From NCBI GenBank assembly GCA_022829145.1, contig CM040748.1:3924501-3988500 (forward strand): 64,000 nucleotides of DNA. Direction: 5' to 3'. Within the stretch, counting starts at the first letter, position 1. Each line of letters begins with the position of its first letter. The DNA comes from Albula goreensis (taxonomy: Eukaryota > Chordata > Actinopteri > Albuliformes > Albulidae). Positions 54,001 to 64,000 of this stretch are shown one piece after another. The position numbers and the translations under genes were made by a program. The notes beneath the pieces are model-generated. The model had not been told where the DNA came from, did no database searches, and saw only the letters and a program-made list of their open reading frames with translations.

Positions 54001-54382
54001 TACGGAACTGTGGATTGGTTAGAACAAAAGAACCTTTGGTTGGTTGTGTGGAACTAGTTAACCACTGAAATGAAGGTTAAATTAGCTTTCATGTTTGATA
54101 TGACTTCCAAAGGGATTCTTATTTGCACAACACTATAAACAGGACTAAATTAAATTGAACAGCTATGTTACCATTAGCCATGCAATTCCACTGTTAACAC
54201 CAGTTGCTATCACGCACAGCCCAGTTCTAAAACATAAAGCTACCGACCTTTTCATCAAGTCTTTTGAGTCGATTGAGGAAGTTCTTTGTGTTCTTCTGGG
54301 CTGATACCTGTCTGGAGGCAGACTGCGAGTGGAGGTAAATCACAAACAGGAGGAAGCTCACTGCCGCCCTACAGCCCTTCAT
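51083..54382 (-). CDS. ptx4: Pentraxin 4 (secreted long pentraxin)
   Basis: Long pentraxins are secreted multimeric proteins with a Ca-binding lectin-like domain. Three exons with matching phases: 54382-54248, 54007-53197 and 51720-51083, giving 527 residues (human PTX4 is about 478). Exon 1 encodes a signal peptide (MKGCRAAVSFLLFVIYLHS). Exon 2 encodes a coiled-coil region (about residues 60-225, e.g. TKKLQRKTKKLDLKVTGLEI) and then a long basic Pro/Arg-rich linker. Exon 3 is the pentraxin domain: YFPSTSTENFVTF, LSVCTWVKVDGDYVGTLLSY, WHHLCVIWSAIEGRFWHYTD, AFVGRMAGFTVWNRVLSPGE and a C-terminal CGCLEDCM. The pentraxin signature H-x-C-x-[ST]-W is present as HLCVIW, with Ile for Ser/Thr. Placement next to clcn7 is as in mammals. 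A hAT MITE sits in intron 2. Confidence 0.88.
51821..52166. mobile_element. hAT-type MITE, 346 bp, with perfect 8-bp target duplication
   Basis: Ends CAGGGGTTCCCAAACTTT and CTTTGGGAACCCCTG are inverted repeats, and CTGTAGAC flanks both sides (51813-51820 and 52167-52174). Eight-base duplications and CAGGGGTTCCC termini are typical of hAT elements. No transposase. In ptx4 intron 2. Confidence 0.92.
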
Positions 54383-54438
54383 GGCGGAGACGGGTCTGTG
54401 TTTCTGCTTCTCCTGCTCAGGCTCCGAGCCGCTGTGGC

Positions 54439-54444
54439 TTTATA
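54439..54444 (-). promoter_or_regulatory. TATA box of ptx4
   Basis: TATAAA on the minus strand lies about 57 bp upstream of the ptx4 ATG, consistent with a short leader. Confidence 0.6.
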
Positions 54445-54449
54445 CTTGG

Positions 54450-56003
54450 CAGGGCTCAGCGAGCTGTGATTGATAGCCCAGAGATCCCAAATGGGGCTGC
54501 ATTTTTTGCTGGGAATACACCGAGGAAAGCAAAGAGGCAAGCCCCAGACCTAGATAGCTTTACCAGACTTCGCAAGTACAAATATGGCTACACTCCAATG
54601 AATCCAAGTTTGGAGTGCACTATTCAAAGTTTCCATTCAGAGTCCATCTTTCCCTTTCACAAATATTACAGACGATGCTGCTTCAGATATGCATCTTTTG
54701 CTGTCTTGAAAAACATTTACGTCAAAACTTTGAGAACTGAATCATCGAGAGGAAATGCCAGGAGATACAAATCGACTGACATTCCGGATGTTTTTTTCCT
54801 CATGAAGCCATGCGTCGCATTAACGGTCTCTTGTGTAGTCTAGGTTACTGAATGAAAAAATCATTAGAGAAAAGACAGGTCCAACAGCCAAACAGAAAAA
54901 ATATGAAGAATTTTTTTTTTTTACCAACAGCAATTACAGTAAAAACTCAATCATTGAACAAAACTAAAAATTCCCTGGCTCACCCATCTTCCAACTGGCA
55001 CACTTAAAGGGAATAATGTACGCTTGTATTATTGTGAGCAATACTGACCACAGAAGCAAACATTTAACTTAAGACATTCAAAGACCAACATGACGTCTGT
55101 CACATGATTGGAAATTGTGCTTTCAAGAAACTGTATCCCAGATATTATGTGGTGTAACGTTATTTAACACATCATAGAATTTAAACCGTTTTATAATAAT
55201 GTATAGATGAATACTTGTAAACATGAAAAAACGATGATTGTATAGTCGTCGCTAAGCTCTCCAAAAACGCAAGAAATCTCCCTGTAGGTTTAATTTACTC
55301 ATACGTGTACCACTGACTGAATGACGGTTACACTTCCCCGCAGAAAAAGATAAGTCATAAACTGACACGCAAAGGTCAAAGTGGGTTAACTTAGGCCACG
55401 TGTGCAATGAGTGGCAAAAAGAGTGGCTAACTTCCCCAATTGTACTTGTACAACCCTGTCATGCAAGGTTTTAACTGTTGGTGCGGCTAGGAAAGTTATG
55501 TTAATGCAGTTTGTAATGAAAATACGTTATTTCTGATTCACAGAATAGTTCTTTTAAAATATTGAATTAGTTAATTTGAGGCTTTGTAGTAAGCATCCAC
55601 CCTCTCCAAAATAATAAGGCTCTCAATTGTTCAATTGTTATTGAACAATTTACTTAACGCCATCAGCATATTTAGATTGTAGTATGTAAGACCATATGAT
55701 TATGAGTAACAGAATTAAAACGAATGACTTAAATTTAAAAGCTAAAATACTTTTGGTATAACTCCGACCTGTATACGAAGTTGGTTTGTAACGACACCCT
55801 GCAGGACAGTAAAACCAGCAGTTTCGAACATGGCGACAGAAATGTGACAGTTGAAAAAAACTGGGTAACCTCACTGAAACCAGTAGGAATTCTACACGCA
55901 AGTATTTTGACGACTCGTCACGAATGACCAACGTTTTATCAGCACTGTCGCGTATGGACAGCACCAGTTGAGGTTTCTATTTCCTGTGGTGCGGTAGACA
56001 ATA
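54450..56003. other. Intergenic DNA between divergent ptx4 and pdia2
   Basis: These genes point away from each other, so this 1.5 kb holds both promoters. A CCACGTG E-box lies near 55395, a sequence type bound by bZIP/bHLH factors; no complete ER-stress element (CCAAT-N9-CCACG) was seen. A poly(T) run lies near 54910. Confidence 0.4.
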
Positions 56004-59000
56004 ATGAAGTTCCACCTGTTACTGCTTGTACTGGCTTTGGCCTCACCAATATTTACCAGGGCTGAAGATGATGCCGAGGAGAGTGTGGACGAAAATGAAG
56101 AAGACTCTTCCGACGACAACGAATCTGAGGAGAAAGAGAAAACGGATGAGATCTTGGAGGAAAAGGATGTAATGGTTCTTCATATAAATAATTTTGCAAG
56201 GGCACTCAGCGAAAACAAGTTCCTCCTTGTAGAATTTTGTAAGTATGGAATAGTATAATTCATATAAGACATAGGCATATTGAACAGAGGAAGCACATAT
56301 ACGTTCTGTACTCTGATAAATGTTGTTTCCTTTAAAAATTATGAGGGTCATTTGTGGCGAATAAAACATGTTGGCTTAGGTAATAATATAAATGTACTCT
56401 GTGTTGTGGATGTACTTATATTTGTTTTCATTAATTTTGACGAATGTTTCTTATATCTTAGGGTTGTATAAAATAACTGAATCATCTTTGTGCCAAGCTT
56501 ATCTACCACGACGTGTACCTGCCCTCCACTGGTGGTGCAGATGCAAATTTTCCCACGATAAGAATTGCATGTAACGCTCGTGCATATAACTAAAATCGAG
56601 CTTCTCACTACAACGGCTGCTTTCAGATGTATTTGAATAACTATCTTTCATCCGCAAATGTGATTAATTAGCTTTTGGTTAAAAATGTACCAGAATAGAA
56701 GGTTTAGTGAAGTATCCTAATTGGGATTAAATGTAAAAATCTAAAAACAAACACATGGTATAAAAAAAAAGTCTTCCCTTAATTTTTGTGTTCTCTTTAG
56801 ATGCGCCATGGTGCGGACATTGCCGCGCGCTGGAGCCAGCTTATGCAGAAGCTGCAGGAATCCTTAAGAGTGAAACAGCAGACATTCGCCTGGCCAAAGT
56901 GGACGCCACAGAGGAAAAGGAACTAGCAGAGGAGTTTGACGTTAGGAGTTTTCCCACACTGAAATTCTTCAAAGACGGTGAAAGAACGAATTCCATTGAG
57001 TTCAGTGGTATGTATGCATATAGCTCGTTTATAGTGAGGTTTGTTTTGACTTGTACAATAAGACCAAATGAGTCTGTGAAGGAAATGCAGAACAAACTGT
57101 AATGGACATGTCTACAAGCCATACTTCACTTTGAGAAAAGTACTCTAAATAGGGTCCTTATACTACTACATTTGCATGTGAGTAATATACAATCGTATCA
57201 CATCATCTGTAACTTGACTCATGTTACAGACAGTCATATCTAGCTCAGACTATAATGTCAGGAAGGTTATAGAGAGGGACACTCCATGGTATTTCATGGT
57301 ATTGCAAATGTATCTGAAAGCAATGAATCCATAGTCTGCATGTAGTCTGTCGACTGTTCTCTGCACTATTGCCAACAATTGTGATTTGCCACCTTTTCTG
57401 CTCATTCCAGTCTGAGTGAGTCAGATTACATTCTAGATTATTTCTAGAATGGCTTCAGACCTGTTGCTGAGCTGTATAAGAGACGTAAGAAATGTAATAC
57501 AACTGTGTTACTCCAGGAAAGAGGAATGCCAAAGGAATTGTTCAATGGCTGAAGAGACGGACTGGGCCCAGCGCCACCGCTTTAGAGAGCGTCACTGCCT
57601 CTCAGGAGCTCATTGAGTCACATGATGTTGTTGTCGTTGGCTTCTTCTCTGTAAGTGCATTACACACAAATGTTGCAGATGAATATGCAAAACAAGCAAA
57701 TGTATTTTCAGTTAAATAGAAGGGCTGCAGGTTCAAATCCAGAGTGGGGTATTTCCAATGTGTCTTTGAATACAGTTCTTGAATTGGTTCTGTAAATAAC
57801 ACGCTGTATGAATTAAGCCACATGTACAGTTCTTTCCTAATTATTTTAAGATTTGCATGCTTTCGCATTTTTCAATATGTATCCTTGTTTTAGTTTGATG
57901 AAAATATTGAATGAAATTTTATTTTGTGTCTGATAAATGAAGGTTCAGTTTTTTTTCTTCCATGTCTCATTCTCTCCGCAGGACATTGAAAGTGAGAATG
58001 CAAAGGTTTTTAATGACGTTGCAATGGACCTGGTAGATATTACATTTGGAGTTACAACAAGTCTTGACATTTTCAAACAATACAAAGTGGAAAACAATGC
58101 TGTTGTGTTGTTCAAAAAGGTATGCAGATAATATTTTTTAAATGGTGTAAAACATATTAAAACAATTTTGGAAAAGTAAAATATATTTGTCTGTACATAT
58201 ACTGTAAATCATGCAGGGTATACTTTATAAAATACTGCTATTCCGCCGTTGCAGTTCGATGACAGGCGAGCAGACCATGAGATTTCGGGGGACAAAAAGC
58301 TTGACAAAGAGGAGCTTACAGCATTCATACAGAGCAACAGCCTGGAACTCGTCATTGAGTTTAATGAGCAGGTTTGTCATGTCGTTTCCCTTCAGCCTTT
58401 ACTTTAGACTTTAGGAGTCAGTGGTGCACCCAGCCAGCTTTGTCCATTGTGAAAACGTTTAACATGCGGCTCTTTCTTTCCAGAATGCAGACAAGATCTT
58501 TGGCTCCAAAGTGCGCAACCATTTACTGCTCTTCATCAATTCCAGCTCAGAGGAATACGCTGAGGTTCTGGAGATGTACCGAGGCGTGGCAGCAGAGTTC
58601 AAAGGAAAGGTCTGAAAACAGGATAGCTTATGTATTAGCTTTCAATTAAATGAATGTGGCGCTGACTAATTTAAATGTAAAAAGCACAGTTAATATATCA
58701 TGCGTAACTGAATGGTGATGACTGGGGCTTGATGTAATATTTCCAAGTTAAGCAAAACATAAATATAGTTGAAATATTGTATGTAAATATTGTTGCAGCT
58801 GATCACAGGCCATACTTAAGACTCTGATGATCTTTGATCTTTTGTTCTCAGGTGCTGTTTATTCAGATCGACGTCACCACTAGTGTCTCCCATGTGCTGA
58901 AATACTTCGGCCTGACAGAGAAGGACGCGCCGACTCTTCGGCTCATTAACACAGAAACAGTAAAGAAGTATGCGATGGAAGGGGATGAGGTCACCGCCGA

Positions 59001-61346
59001 CGCACTCCGAACCTTCTGTCAGGGTGTGCTGGATGGGACAGTGAAGGTAGCCTGTCCCCGAGCTCTCTTCACTTTGAAACTCACAGCCCAAAGACAGCCA
59101 ATGGGTGCGTTCCAGTACTTTTTCTTGTCTCCTCCTTTCCTCCACTTGTTTCCTTCCCTCCTTTCCTAACCCAGAAATATGTGGAGAAAAGCAGGAGAAG
59201 AAACGAGTGGAGGAAAGGAGGAGATGAAGCGAAACTTGGAGCAGCAAGTACGATTTACCTGTCATCAAAGGCAACGTTGGCTGTTGATGAAGTAGTAACT
59301 TCGACTGATTCCGAGGATACCTAAGCCAATCACGCTTCTTATACGCCACCAGCGCTTTTCATGCATTAAAATATGAATGTGAGGTCCTCGCATTCTGCTC
59401 ATGATTTAACATAAACATATTTACGAGGAAATAAATAAACCTGCCGCTACAGTAACTCACTGAATTTTACATGGGTAAAATTAGCATTTGCAGCTCAAAA
59501 ACGTGAATGTATCGAGTCAATTTGGATATGTTTAAAAAAGGAAGCAGTAATGTTTCCCTGTTAATGTAAATTACCTGATTACTGTTTAAATCTGGCACTT
59601 ATACTTAAGTGTTGTTAAATCCCTTGCCATGTTTTAGAACTTTTCAATGGTGAAATATTCAGTGGGATGGTCCTTTAATCTGACTGGTCATGAGCACAAT
59701 GATGTCACCCAGAAATGTGGAAAGACATCTGCGGTAGAGTACATCGATGTATCCCTCGTTTGGAGGAAAGGAGGAAACGGCTGGAGTAGGCGAGATTTTG
59801 TTTCCTACCCTTCTGGAACAGTGGAGGGAAGGAGGACACATAGATCAGTTTCTGGGGCACGGAGGAAAGGAGGAGAGGAAATTTGAGTATTGGAACGCAC
59901 CCAATGTGTCAACGGCCTTAACGCTAGCTTTCAATGTACTGAGCATAGCATTATGGAAAACGCCACAGGAACAGAGAAGTGAAAGAGGGCGGCACGTCTC
60001 GTGCATTTGTCATATTTGTGCATTCAGTCTGTAAATGCTACAGGTAGCGCTGGCAAGGAGAACTACAGATGGAGTAAAAATATGGTTGGAATTAGAGCTG
60101 TTTCTGAGAATGATCCAAGGGTGTTTGTGCTTTGAAGCAAACCCGTTTCAAACGAATGGGAGTTTACCACAGCATTGCCTGCTCAGTTTCGGTGTTCACA
60201 GGCTGTTCTCAATTTTTCTCCCTGTCACCAGCCTCACATGATGAGCCAGGAGATTCCTGAAGACTGGGACAAGAACCCAGTGAAGGTCCTTGTAGGCAAA
60301 AACTTTGAAGAAGTCGCTTTTGATGAAACCAAGAATGTCTTTGTTGAATTTTGTAAGCCCAACATCTTCAGTGTATACATTCTATTTACAAAATGTGAGA
60401 GGTTAAGTTCATAAGCTTAAACGTTGGTGAAATTTGCCACAGGGAAGGACATTTCTCTAATGTTCTCTAATGTCTTATGGAGTTTTCAGATTGATTGAGC
60501 TGTAGAGAAATGCTTTTTGTAAATTATGTGTGAAACTGGCTCTCACATCTTGTTTCCTCTCCATCCTGTTAAAGACGCTCCATGGTGTGGACACTGTAAG
60601 GAGCTGGCACCTGTGTGGGAGAAACTGGCAGAGAAATATAAGGACAGAGAGGATATCATCATAGCCAACATGGACTCCACCGCCAACGAGGTGGAAGCCA
60701 TCTCTGTGTCTGGCTTCCCCACCCTCAAGTACTTTCCTGCAGGATCCGAGAGGAGGTGAGCGCACGCTCTGAGAATATACCCCATTCGCTACACTGCAGC
60801 TGGGTAAATTTCCCTTTGCGTTCATCTATGCTCCTCACAATGGTATTGTTTTTTCCACCTTTGCTAGATTGTTGACTACAATGGCCAGAGAGACTTGGAA
60901 ACCTTCTCCAAATTTCTGGATAATGGAGGAGTTCTGCCTGAGGAGCCAGATGATGACGATGATGATGATGATGACGATGATGATGATGATGACGACGACG
61001 ATGATGACAAAGAGGTGAATCTATTTGTCTTTGCAGGGTGTTCTACCCAAAATTAGTATTCTGGTAACTGTGAACGTCAGTGTTCTGGTGGAAACAAAAT
61101 CTTGAAGGGTAGCTAAATTTGATATTTACATGATGCAGCAAATGTCAAGGTTTGCAGATGAATAAGTATAACCAGGTTTGTCTTTGAACAAATTAGATCG
61201 TACATATTTCAAAGTACAGTGAAGAGAGAGTAAGTTTCACAGTTATGTTGAACTTATTTAACTTGTCTGGTTCATCCTAGGCCACAGAGGAATCGACAAC
61301 AGAAGCTCCTAAGAAAACTAATGAGACGACCAAGGATGAGCTGTGA
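56004..61346 (+). CDS. pdia2: Protein disulfide isomerase A2
   Basis: PDIA2 is an ER-lumen thiol oxidoreductase (pancreas type) that forms and rearranges disulfides. Eleven exons: 56004-56238, 56801-57007, 57517-57650, 57982-58119, 58255-58371, 58484-58609, 58852-59046, 60232-60352, 60575-60755, 60868-61014, 61281-61346; about 555 residues (human about 525). Signal peptide [20 protein letters not shown]; an acidic N-terminal segment; domain a with [14 protein letters not shown] (Cys about 83/86); b and b' domains; domain a' with [14 protein letters not shown] (Cys about 429/432), [10 protein letters not shown] and [14 protein letters not shown]; an Asp tract; and KDEL for ER retrieval. Exon 9 ends in phase 2 (AG) but exon 10 begins ATTGTTGAC, which reads correctly only if one base is added, so the frame is one base short near 60868. 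Intron 7 carries a MITE. Confidence 0.95.
59104..59901. mobile_element. Non-autonomous DNA transposon (MITE), about 798 bp, in pdia2 intron 7
   Basis: Ends GGTGCGTTCCAGTAC and (rev.) GTATTGGAACGCACC are inverted, flanked by CAATG on both sides (59099-59103, 59902-59906). Subterminal parts are repeated purine blocks (GGAGGAAAGGAGG) or their complement. No transposase frame was seen. A shorter relative lies at 62650-63142. Confidence 0.75.
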
Positions 61347-61422
61347 CCTCATTGTGAAGAAGCCTCTTTATTTGAAGTAAAATGTGTTACAGAAGACATG
61401 ATAAAGGGAGCCTTGAAAAGTC

Positions 61423-61428
61423 AATAAA
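61423..61428 (+). terminator. Poly(A) signal of pdia2
   Basis: AATAAA 77 bp after the stop codon, followed by a T-rich stretch. Confidence 0.75.
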
Positions 61429-61449
61429 GTTTTATATGAAAAAGTGAGC

Positions 61450-62446
61450 ATTTCCTGCAGTCATATTTAACTTAAGAGCGATGGCAGAATTATTCCCCCC
61501 ACCCCCCGAGTAAAGAAAAAGAGTGTTGACAAGGTTGTGTTAAAACGACTGCCATGGGTAATACAGATCATTCGTGATGTTAGTACTGGCACTGCACATA
61601 CCACCATCATTTTCACAGTGTGTGGTTTGTTGTTGAAGTGCCCACATGAAATGCCGACATAAATCGATGTCAGAACGGTGCAGTTGCTATGCAATACATT
61701 GACTCTATAGTGGTTGTATCAGACCCATAAAGACTTGACGGGTGATTGATACGCTTAGCTGTTGTTCCAGTCCTAGTGACCCCTCGATAAAAATAACCCA
61801 GAATCATTTCCTGGAGTGAAGCATGCATTGCAGCATACCACTATGTGGTTTTTCTGGTTTTTCTGTCACTGTGAGACTTTTCATTAATGGGATTCCAGTA
61901 TCGGCTTTATCTTCTGACGTACAAGACTGCCATAACCAGTATTGCTGCACCTAACCCCATCTCTTCCCATTACACAATGAACTACTCTAGACAATCTATA
62001 CATCCAGCTAGATTGTAGTTCCACTTTGGGGGCAGAGCTCTCCTTGCCTTTGTCAAGGTCTTTCAAAGAATCAAATTGTGCACCAGTTATAATGACCAAG
62101 ATTTCAGAGAACCTCTTTATTGTGAGTCAGTTAATTAGATTTTCCAGATTTAGCATTAAAATTGCCAAGTTTATGAAAGTTTTTTTAGCATGTGTAAACT
62201 CTTTTAGCCCGTGTGATTTCAATGACATGACTTTGTGATTGGAGCAAATTAATTCCCTCAGCCAATCACAATCTCTTTCTGTGGTCAGTTTGCACCAGCA
62301 AAACAGCCCAGTGTGTAGTTAATTTGTCGGTAAATCAAGCCCCACGTCCATTCTTACTTTGGACGTTGTTCCACTGCTCCATGGGACAGACCCACAGCCC
62401 TCTCCACCCCACTCCCCATGTCTGATTCCACCTGGTCCCAGGACCA
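61450..62446. other. Intergenic DNA downstream of pdia2
   Basis: No exon or recognised repeat. Ordinary AT-rich sequence up to the foldback structure. Confidence 0.4.
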
Positions 62447-62649
62447 GTAAAAGCCAGCAGAGGTGCTGCCAGACTCTGAGATAGAAAGGAATGTAACAAT
62501 GTGGTATTTTCAGCTTGGCACTTAGAGCCAAAATGGAGGAAGGCCTTGTTTCACCATCTTTCTTTGGCTTTTTATTCCTTCCTCCATTTTGGCTCTAAGT
62601 GCCACCTGATCCCAGGACTCTTTTCACTTTGCCTCCTGCCTTGTTTCAC

Positions 62650-63142
62650 TGCGTTCCAATACTTTTTTCCTCGTCTCCTCCTTTCCTCCCCTCCTTTCCT
62701 ACCCCGGAAATATGCCAGAAATATGTGCAGGAAAGGAGGGGAGGAAACGAGTGGAGGAAAGGAGGAAAGGAGGAGATGAATCGAAAATTGGAACAGCTAA
62801 TCCGATTCGCCCATCATCACAGTTGATGTCGGCTATTGATGAAGTAATAATTTTGACTGACTCTGAGGATACCAAAGCCAATCAAAATATTCTGTGGGAT
62901 GGTCTTTTAACCTGACTGGTCGTGAGCACAATGATGTCACTCAGAAATGTGAAAAGACTTCCACGGTAGGATACATCGATGTATCCTCCGTTTGGAGGAA
63001 ACGAGAAAGGAGGAAAGGAGGAGGCGAGATTGCGCTTTGGAACAGTGGAGGAAAGGAGGACACATAATCAGCTTCCGGGGCACGGAGGAAAGGAGAGGAG
63101 GAAAGGAGGAAAGGAGGACACGAATTTGAGTATTGGAACGCA
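62650..63142. mobile_element. Second copy of the MITE family, internally deleted
   Basis: Ends TGCGTTCCAATAC and GTATTGGAACGCA match the copy at 59104, and shared inner blocks include ATCGATGTATCC, GAGCACAATGATGTCAC and the GGAGGAAA repeats. About 300 bp present in the first copy between GCCAATCA and ATATTC is missing here. It is inserted within a TTTCACCATCTTTC sequence of the surrounding repeat. Confidence 0.75.
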
Positions 63143-63144
63143 GC

Positions 63145-63360
63145 CACCATCTTTCTTTGGCTTTTTATTCCTTCCTCCATTTTGGCTCAAAGTGGCAAGC
63201 TGAAAATATCACATTTCACCATCTTTCTTTGGCTTTTTATTCCTTTCTCCATTTTGGCTCAAAGTGGCAAGCTGAAAATATCACATTTCACCATCTTTCT
63301 TTGGCTTTTTATTCCTTCCTCCATTTTGGCTCAAAGTGCCAAGCTGAAAATACTACACTG
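63145..63360. repeat. Three 72-bp tandem units
   Basis: Units beginning CACCATCTTTCTTTGGCTTT recur at 63145, 63217 and 63289, nearly identical. A related single copy lies at about 62551, on the other side of the inserted MITE, suggesting the array predates or spans the insertion. Confidence 0.9.
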
Positions 63361-63410
63361 TTACATTCCTTTCTACCTTAGAGTCTGGCAGCACCTCTTC
63401 TGGCTTTTAC

Positions 63411-64000
63411 CGTTCCCTCTGGATTCTGCATTCAGCTCTACCCTTGCTATTCAAATACTGTTTCTTCTTCTCTGTATCTTTTCATCTCCAAGGGAAAGTA
63501 AGGAAAGAAAGTAGGGGATGAGAGAGATGACAAAAGTTTCTCCAAGGACAAATAGCAAGTTGAGCCAGACATACAAGTCACTGTGTGTGTGTGTGTGCAC
63601 GCATGCATGCACATATGTATGTGGGTGTGTATATGTGTTTGCATCCATATAAGGAAACAGCAATCGTTGTGGTAAAACAAAACCAAATAGCACAGGCAGT
63701 AGTAGTAATTCTGGTTCAGTGGCATGCATGTAAGGAAATAAATCTCACTGCGTCTTTAGTAGAACTCTTGTGATCGTACAGGTAAGAACCTAACTTATCA
63801 GCTATAAAAAGAAAGAAATTTAAATATTAAATGAAAACACTTACAGTTATACAAGTCATATACCATGTGTGGTAAAATAGTTTGGACAGTATTTGTCAAT
63901 GACTTTGTAGTAATCCTTGTTTTTACCATGGAAGAAAGATTCTGAAAATGGGACAGCAAATGTCTCTTTTACATAAAGTTTTAAGCCTTGAGGAAGATAT
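63411..64000. other. Right edge of window, non-coding
   Basis: Contains a (TG)n microsatellite at about 63592-63617 and a nearby CATGCATGC alternating stretch. No exon recognised. Confidence 0.45.

Larger units (their letters stand above)
62447..63410. mobile_element. Foldback structure with inverted arms of about 97 bp
   Basis: The left arm (62447-62543, containing AAAGCCAGCAGAGGTGCTGC and GAAAGGAATGTAACAATGTG) is the imperfect reverse complement of the right arm (63314-63410). The left side contains a second, smaller hairpin: GGCACTTAGAGCCAAAATGG near 62517 pairs with CCATTTTGGCTCTAAGTGCC near 62584. A MITE and a 72-bp tandem repeat lie inside. The class is unknown. Confidence 0.75.

Noticed and set aside
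54286-54843. 185-codon plus-strand frame upstream of ptx4
   Set aside because: It runs antisense through ptx4 exon 1 and its promoter, with no recognised domain or splice structure.
57700-57790. GGTTCAAATCC resembling a tRNA/SINE B box in pdia2 intron 3
   Set aside because: No matching A box, fold or SINE body could be recognised, so neither a tRNA gene nor a SINE is claimed.

Overview
The window is vertebrate genomic DNA, almost certainly from a ray-finned fish (teleost). Multi-exon genes with GT-AG introns are spread through AT-rich, repeat-rich DNA. The protein set matches genes found on human 16p13.3, and several dispersed repeats look like common teleost ones. The species cannot be named from the sequence.

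Layout: (1) 291-2225 (+) holds the last five coding exons of rgs11, an R7-family RGS protein; its 5' part lies outside the window. (2) 2.9-9.3 kb is intergenic, with two coding-length but probably non-coding minisatellites (21-bp units at 3.4-5.0 kb, 42-bp units at 7.55-8.6 kb) and three CTCF-like motifs. (3) 11453-21156 (-) is pgap6/tmem8a in 13 exons; three of its 5' splice sites touch tandem repeats, one of them a 37-copy array. (4) 24171-27087 (+) is percc1, with a TATA box, a non-coding first exon and one coding exon of 296 codons. (5) 32457-48964 (-) is clcn7 in 25 coding exons, the lysosomal 2Cl-/H+ exchanger. (6) 51083-54382 (-) is ptx4, a secreted long pentraxin. (7) 56004-61346 (+) is pdia2, an ER protein disulfide isomerase with two CGHC sites and a KDEL end. 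(8) 62.4-63.4 kb is a foldback structure containing a MITE.

The genes do not form a pathway: G-protein signalling in neurons or retina (rgs11), GPI-anchor lipase (pgap6), enteroendocrine development (percc1), lysosome acid/chloride balance (clcn7), secreted pattern recognition (ptx4) and ER oxidative folding (pdia2). Their interest as a set is synteny: as I recall the human map, rgs11, pdia2 and pgap6 lie near 0.3-0.4 Mb and percc1, clcn7 and ptx4 near 1.4-1.5 Mb, whereas here they are interleaved.

The strongest unusual signal is recurrent tandem duplication at exon/intron junctions, mostly 5' splice sites: rgs11 (about 8 diverged units starting at the donor), pgap6 exon 5 (about 7 copies), pgap6 exon 9 (a roughly 260-bp duplication ending next to the donor), pgap6 exon 12 (37 copies, each with exon-like sequence plus a GTAAG donor) and clcn7 exon 23 (26-bp duplication of the donor). 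A 34-bp triplication also abuts the acceptor of clcn7 exon 10. Separately, pgap6, clcn7 and pdia2 each lack one base in an otherwise intact reading frame; this looks more like base-level sequence error than gene death, but it should be checked.
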